Assembly (NCBI GenBank): GCA_017615435.1
Contig: JAGAAF010000058.1
Span: 6,239 to 70,238, forward strand
Direction of reading: 5' to 3'
Source: Bacteroidales bacterium
Lineage (GTDB): Bacteria > Bacteroidota > Bacteroidia > Bacteroidales > UBA932
Length of the DNA: 64,000 nucleotides
The first letter of the stretch is position 1. Each line of letters begins with the position of its first letter. Shown piece after piece: positions 62,066-64,000 of this stretch. Position numbers and translations under genes: made by a program. Below the pieces are notes generated by a model, which saw only the letters and a program-made list of their open reading frames with translations, did not search any database and was not told the DNA's origin.

Positions 62066-62080
62066 TGGCACGGGTTTCGA
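62066..62080 (+). promoter_or_regulatory. Possible sigma-54-type promoter for dnaK
   Basis: TGGCACGG matches the -24 half of the sigma-54 consensus exactly. The -12 half is weak (TTCGA where TTGCA would be expected). No TAnnTTTG box is evident between here and the dnaK start, so an alternative promoter type is plausible. Confidence 0.35.
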
Positions 62081-62142
62081 TGAATGGATTGTGACCTTCG
62101 GAAGGAAGGTTAAGTGAGACAAAAAGTTAAAAAACAGATATT

Positions 62143-64000
62143 ATGGGAAAAATTATCGGTATCGACCTCGGAACAACCAATTCCTGCGTCGCAGTGATGG
62201 AAGGCAACCAGCCTACCGTCATCATCAACAATGAAGGCCACCGCACGACTCCTTCGGTAGTCGCATTCACTGACGGCGGCGAGCGCAAGGTGGGTGACAC
62301 TGCAAAACGTCAGGCTGTCACGAACCCCAAGAACACGATCTTCTCTATCAAGCGCTTTATGGGCGAGACCTACGATCAGGTGGGTAAGGAAATCGCCCGT
62401 GTGCCTTATTCAGTCGCAAGGGGAGAGAACAACACTCCTCGTATCGATATCAGCGGCAAACTCTATTCACCTCAGGAGATTTCCGCAATCATTCTTCAGA
62501 AGATGAAGAAGACTGCCGAGGACTATCTCCGCCAGGAAGTGACAGAGGCTGTCATCACTGTCCCTGCATACTTCTCCGACTCCCAGCGTCAGGCGACCAA
62601 GGAAGCGGGAAAGATCGCAGGACTCGATGTGAAGCGTATCATCAACGAGCCTACCGCGGCTGCTCTGGCCTATGGCCTTGACAAGAAGAACAAGAATATG
62701 AAGGTCGCTGTCTACGATCTCGGCGGCGGCACCTTCGATATCAGTATCCTCGAACTTGGTGACGGCGTGTTCGAAGTGAAGTCCACCAACGGTGACACCC
62801 ACCTCGGCGGCGACGATTTCGACCAGGTCGTGATCGACTGGCTCGCAAGCGAGTTCGCATCCGAGAACGGCGGAATGGACCTCAAGAAAGACCCTATGGC
62901 CCTTCAGAGACTTAAGGAGGCTGCCGAGAAAGCGAAGATTGAACTCTCGAACCAGACTTCAGCTGAAATCAACCTTCCTTATATCACCGCTGTGGACGGT
63001 ATGCCCAAGCACTTGGTGAAGACCCTCACCCGCGCGAAGTTCGAAGCACTCTGCGACGATCTCTTCCGCAGGACCGTGGAGCCTTGCCGCAAGGCGCTCG
63101 AGGATGCACACCTCACCGCATCGCAGATTGACGAGGTCATCCTCGTCGGCGGTTCGACCCGTATCCCGAAGGTCCAGGAAATAGTGAAGGACTTCTTCGG
63201 CAAGGAGCCCAACAAGAGCGTGAACCCGGACGAAGTCGTGGCAGTTGGCGCGGCCATCCAGGGCGGCGTTCTCGCCGGCGACGTGAAGGACGTTCTCCTT
63301 CTGGATGTCACCCCTCTGAGCCTCGGTATCGAGACCCTCGGCGGCGTGATGACAAAACTCATCGAGTCCAACACCACCATCCCGGTACATAAGGATCAGG
63401 TCTTCTCGACCGCGGCTGACAACCAGCCTTCAGTGGAGATCAGGGTTCTCCAGGGCGAACGCCCTATGGCGAAGGACAACAAGCAGATCGGCGTCTTCCA
63501 TCTGGACGGCATCGCACCTGCTCCGCGCGGAATCCCTCAGATCGAGGTTTCCTTTGACATCGACACCAACGGCATCCTCTCCGTCTCCGCAAAAGACAAG
63601 GCGACGGGCAAGGAGCAGCACATCCGCATCGAAGCATCTTCCGGTCTTACCGACGCCGAGATCCAGCGTATGCGTGACGAGGCGAAGGCCAACGAAGAGG
63701 CCGACAAGGCAGAACGCGAGCGCGTGGACAAGATCAACAATGCGGACGCACTCAGCTTCCAGGTCGAGAAATTCCTCAAGGACAACGGCGACAAGATTCC
63801 TGCCGACAAAAAGTCGCAGATCGAGACTCCTCTCAACGCCCTCAAGGAGGCCGTGAAGAACCAGAATCTCGCAGACATCGACCGCTACACCGAGGAAATC
63901 AACAAGGTTATGAGCGAGATCTACTCCGCTATGTCCGGCCAGCCCGGCGGCCCCGGAGCCGGTCCTCAGCCCGGCCAGGGTGGCCCTCAGGGCGGCCCTC
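62143..64000 (+). CDS. dnaK: Chaperone DnaK (Hsp70), 3' end cut by the window
   Basis: Hsp70 chaperone that folds and refolds proteins with DnaJ and GrpE. 619 codons are present, from [21 protein letters not shown] through the ATPase domain ([26 protein letters not shown]), the linker [19 protein letters not shown] (in part [13 protein letters not shown]), and the substrate-binding domain to the helical lid. The frame is open at the right edge within a Gly/Pro/Gln-rich tail ([17 protein letters not shown]), so only about 15-20 residues should be missing. Confidence 0.97.
   Translation, partial: MGKIIGIDLGTTNSCVAVMEGNQPTVIINNEGHRTTPSVVAFTDGGERKVGDTAKRQAVTNPKNTIFSIKRFMGETYDQVGKEIARVPYSVARGENNTPRIDISGKLYSPQEISAIILQKMKKTAEDYLRQEVTEAVITVPAYFSDSQRQATKEAGKIAGLDVKRIINEPTAAALAYGLDKKNKNMKVAVYDLGGGTFDISILELGDGVFEVKSTNGDTHLGGDDFDQVVIDWLASEFASENGGMDLKKDPMALQRLKEAAEKAKIELSNQTSAEINLPYITAVDGMPKHLVKTLTRAKFEALCDDLFRRTVEPCRKALEDAHLTASQIDEVILVGGSTRIPKVQEIVKDFFGKEPNKSVNPDEVVAVGAAIQGGVLAGDVKDVLLLDVTPLSLGIETLGGVMTKLIESNTTIPVHKDQVFSTAADNQPSVEIRVLQGERPMAKDNKQIGVFHLDGIAPAPRGIPQIEVSFDIDTNGILSVSAKDKATGKEQHIRIEASSGLTDAEIQRMRDEAKANEEADKAERERVDKINNADALSFQVEKFLKDNGDKIPADKKSQIETPLNALKEAVKNQNLADIDRYTEEINKVMSEIYSAMSGQPGGPGAGPQPGQGGPQGGP

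Larger units (their letters stand above)
61951..62142. other. Divergent control region between the OmpA-like gene and dnaK
   Basis: 192 bp, the longest gene-free stretch in the window. It holds an AT-rich half next to the lipoprotein gene, an A tract (62025-62032), the palindrome TGACAAATTGTCA, a TGGCACGG motif and a purine-rich dnaK leader. No RNA gene or ORF of note was seen. Confidence 0.7.

Overview
This 64 kb window looks like chromosomal DNA of a G+C-rich member of the Bacteroidales. The evidence is the Bacteroidetes-type promoter box TAnnTTTG in front of many genes, the near absence of Shine-Dalgarno sequences, lineage-typical genes (DUF4293, DUF3822 next to rsmD, a NrnA-like DHH protein with an FKBP lipoprotein, PEGA and SPOR envelope proteins, M49 lipoprotein), and a glycogen cluster ordered as in Bacteroides. 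The exact genus cannot be fixed from the sequence; a Rikenellaceae- or Cryptobacteroides-like organism is a guess. No tRNA, rRNA, CRISPR array, prophage or plasmid gene was seen.

Layout. 1-7101: end of rlmH, a very large histidine kinase, engB, prs, a small membrane protein and der. 7107-8078: an AT-rich IS200/RAYT-type transposase. 8142-23395: a long rightward run with xseA-xseB, a five-gene glycogen cluster (branching, debranching, glycosyltransferase, GH57, phosphorylase), ribF, an M49 peptidase lipoprotein, greA, a HIT protein and a thioredoxin-like lipoprotein. 23507-24710: tsaB and cvpA on the minus strand. 24774-31785: ileS, a DksA-like protein, lspA, a GH27 alpha-galactosidase, gtrA-like and a CNNM/CBS protein. 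31787-38000: DUF389 protein, an EF-hand membrane protein, a PEGA protein and a short ComEC. 38069-43282: ackA, then a leftward operon of DHH phosphoesterase, FKBP, MATE and cytidylate-kinase-like genes. 43370-49772: rsmD group, mazG, prfA, and a leftward group of Clp-N, LytTR, DUF4293 and nucleoside phosphorylase genes. 49876-60074: gyrA, TPR protein, phoH, SPOR lipoprotein, leuS and twin YitT proteins. 60175-64000: an AraC-type regulator, a pseudouridine synthase, an OmpA-like lipoprotein and the start of dnaK.

Most genes are housekeeping: translation (ileS, leuS, prfA, rsmD, rlmH, tsaB, der, engB), DNA topology and repair (gyrA, xseAB), nucleotide supply (prs, mazG), envelope maintenance (lspA, cvpA, YitT) and carbon storage. 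Genes are packed tightly, with many ATGA or TAATG stop-start overlaps.

The more unusual content is between and across genes. (1) The tetranucleotide CATG is almost absent: one copy found by eye, where about 240 would be expected. (2) A transposase gene carries a 75-bp double-hairpin repeat inside its own reading frame; a second copy lies 3.3 kb away beside an exact inverted 35-bp copy of the 3' end of der. (3) Two 107-bp elements with terminal inverted repeats and compensating base changes in their stems each fill a gap between convergent genes. (4) At least five genes have a promoter box only 4-6 nt before the start codon, suggesting leaderless mRNAs. (5) Two envelope proteins carry cysteine-pair repeats.
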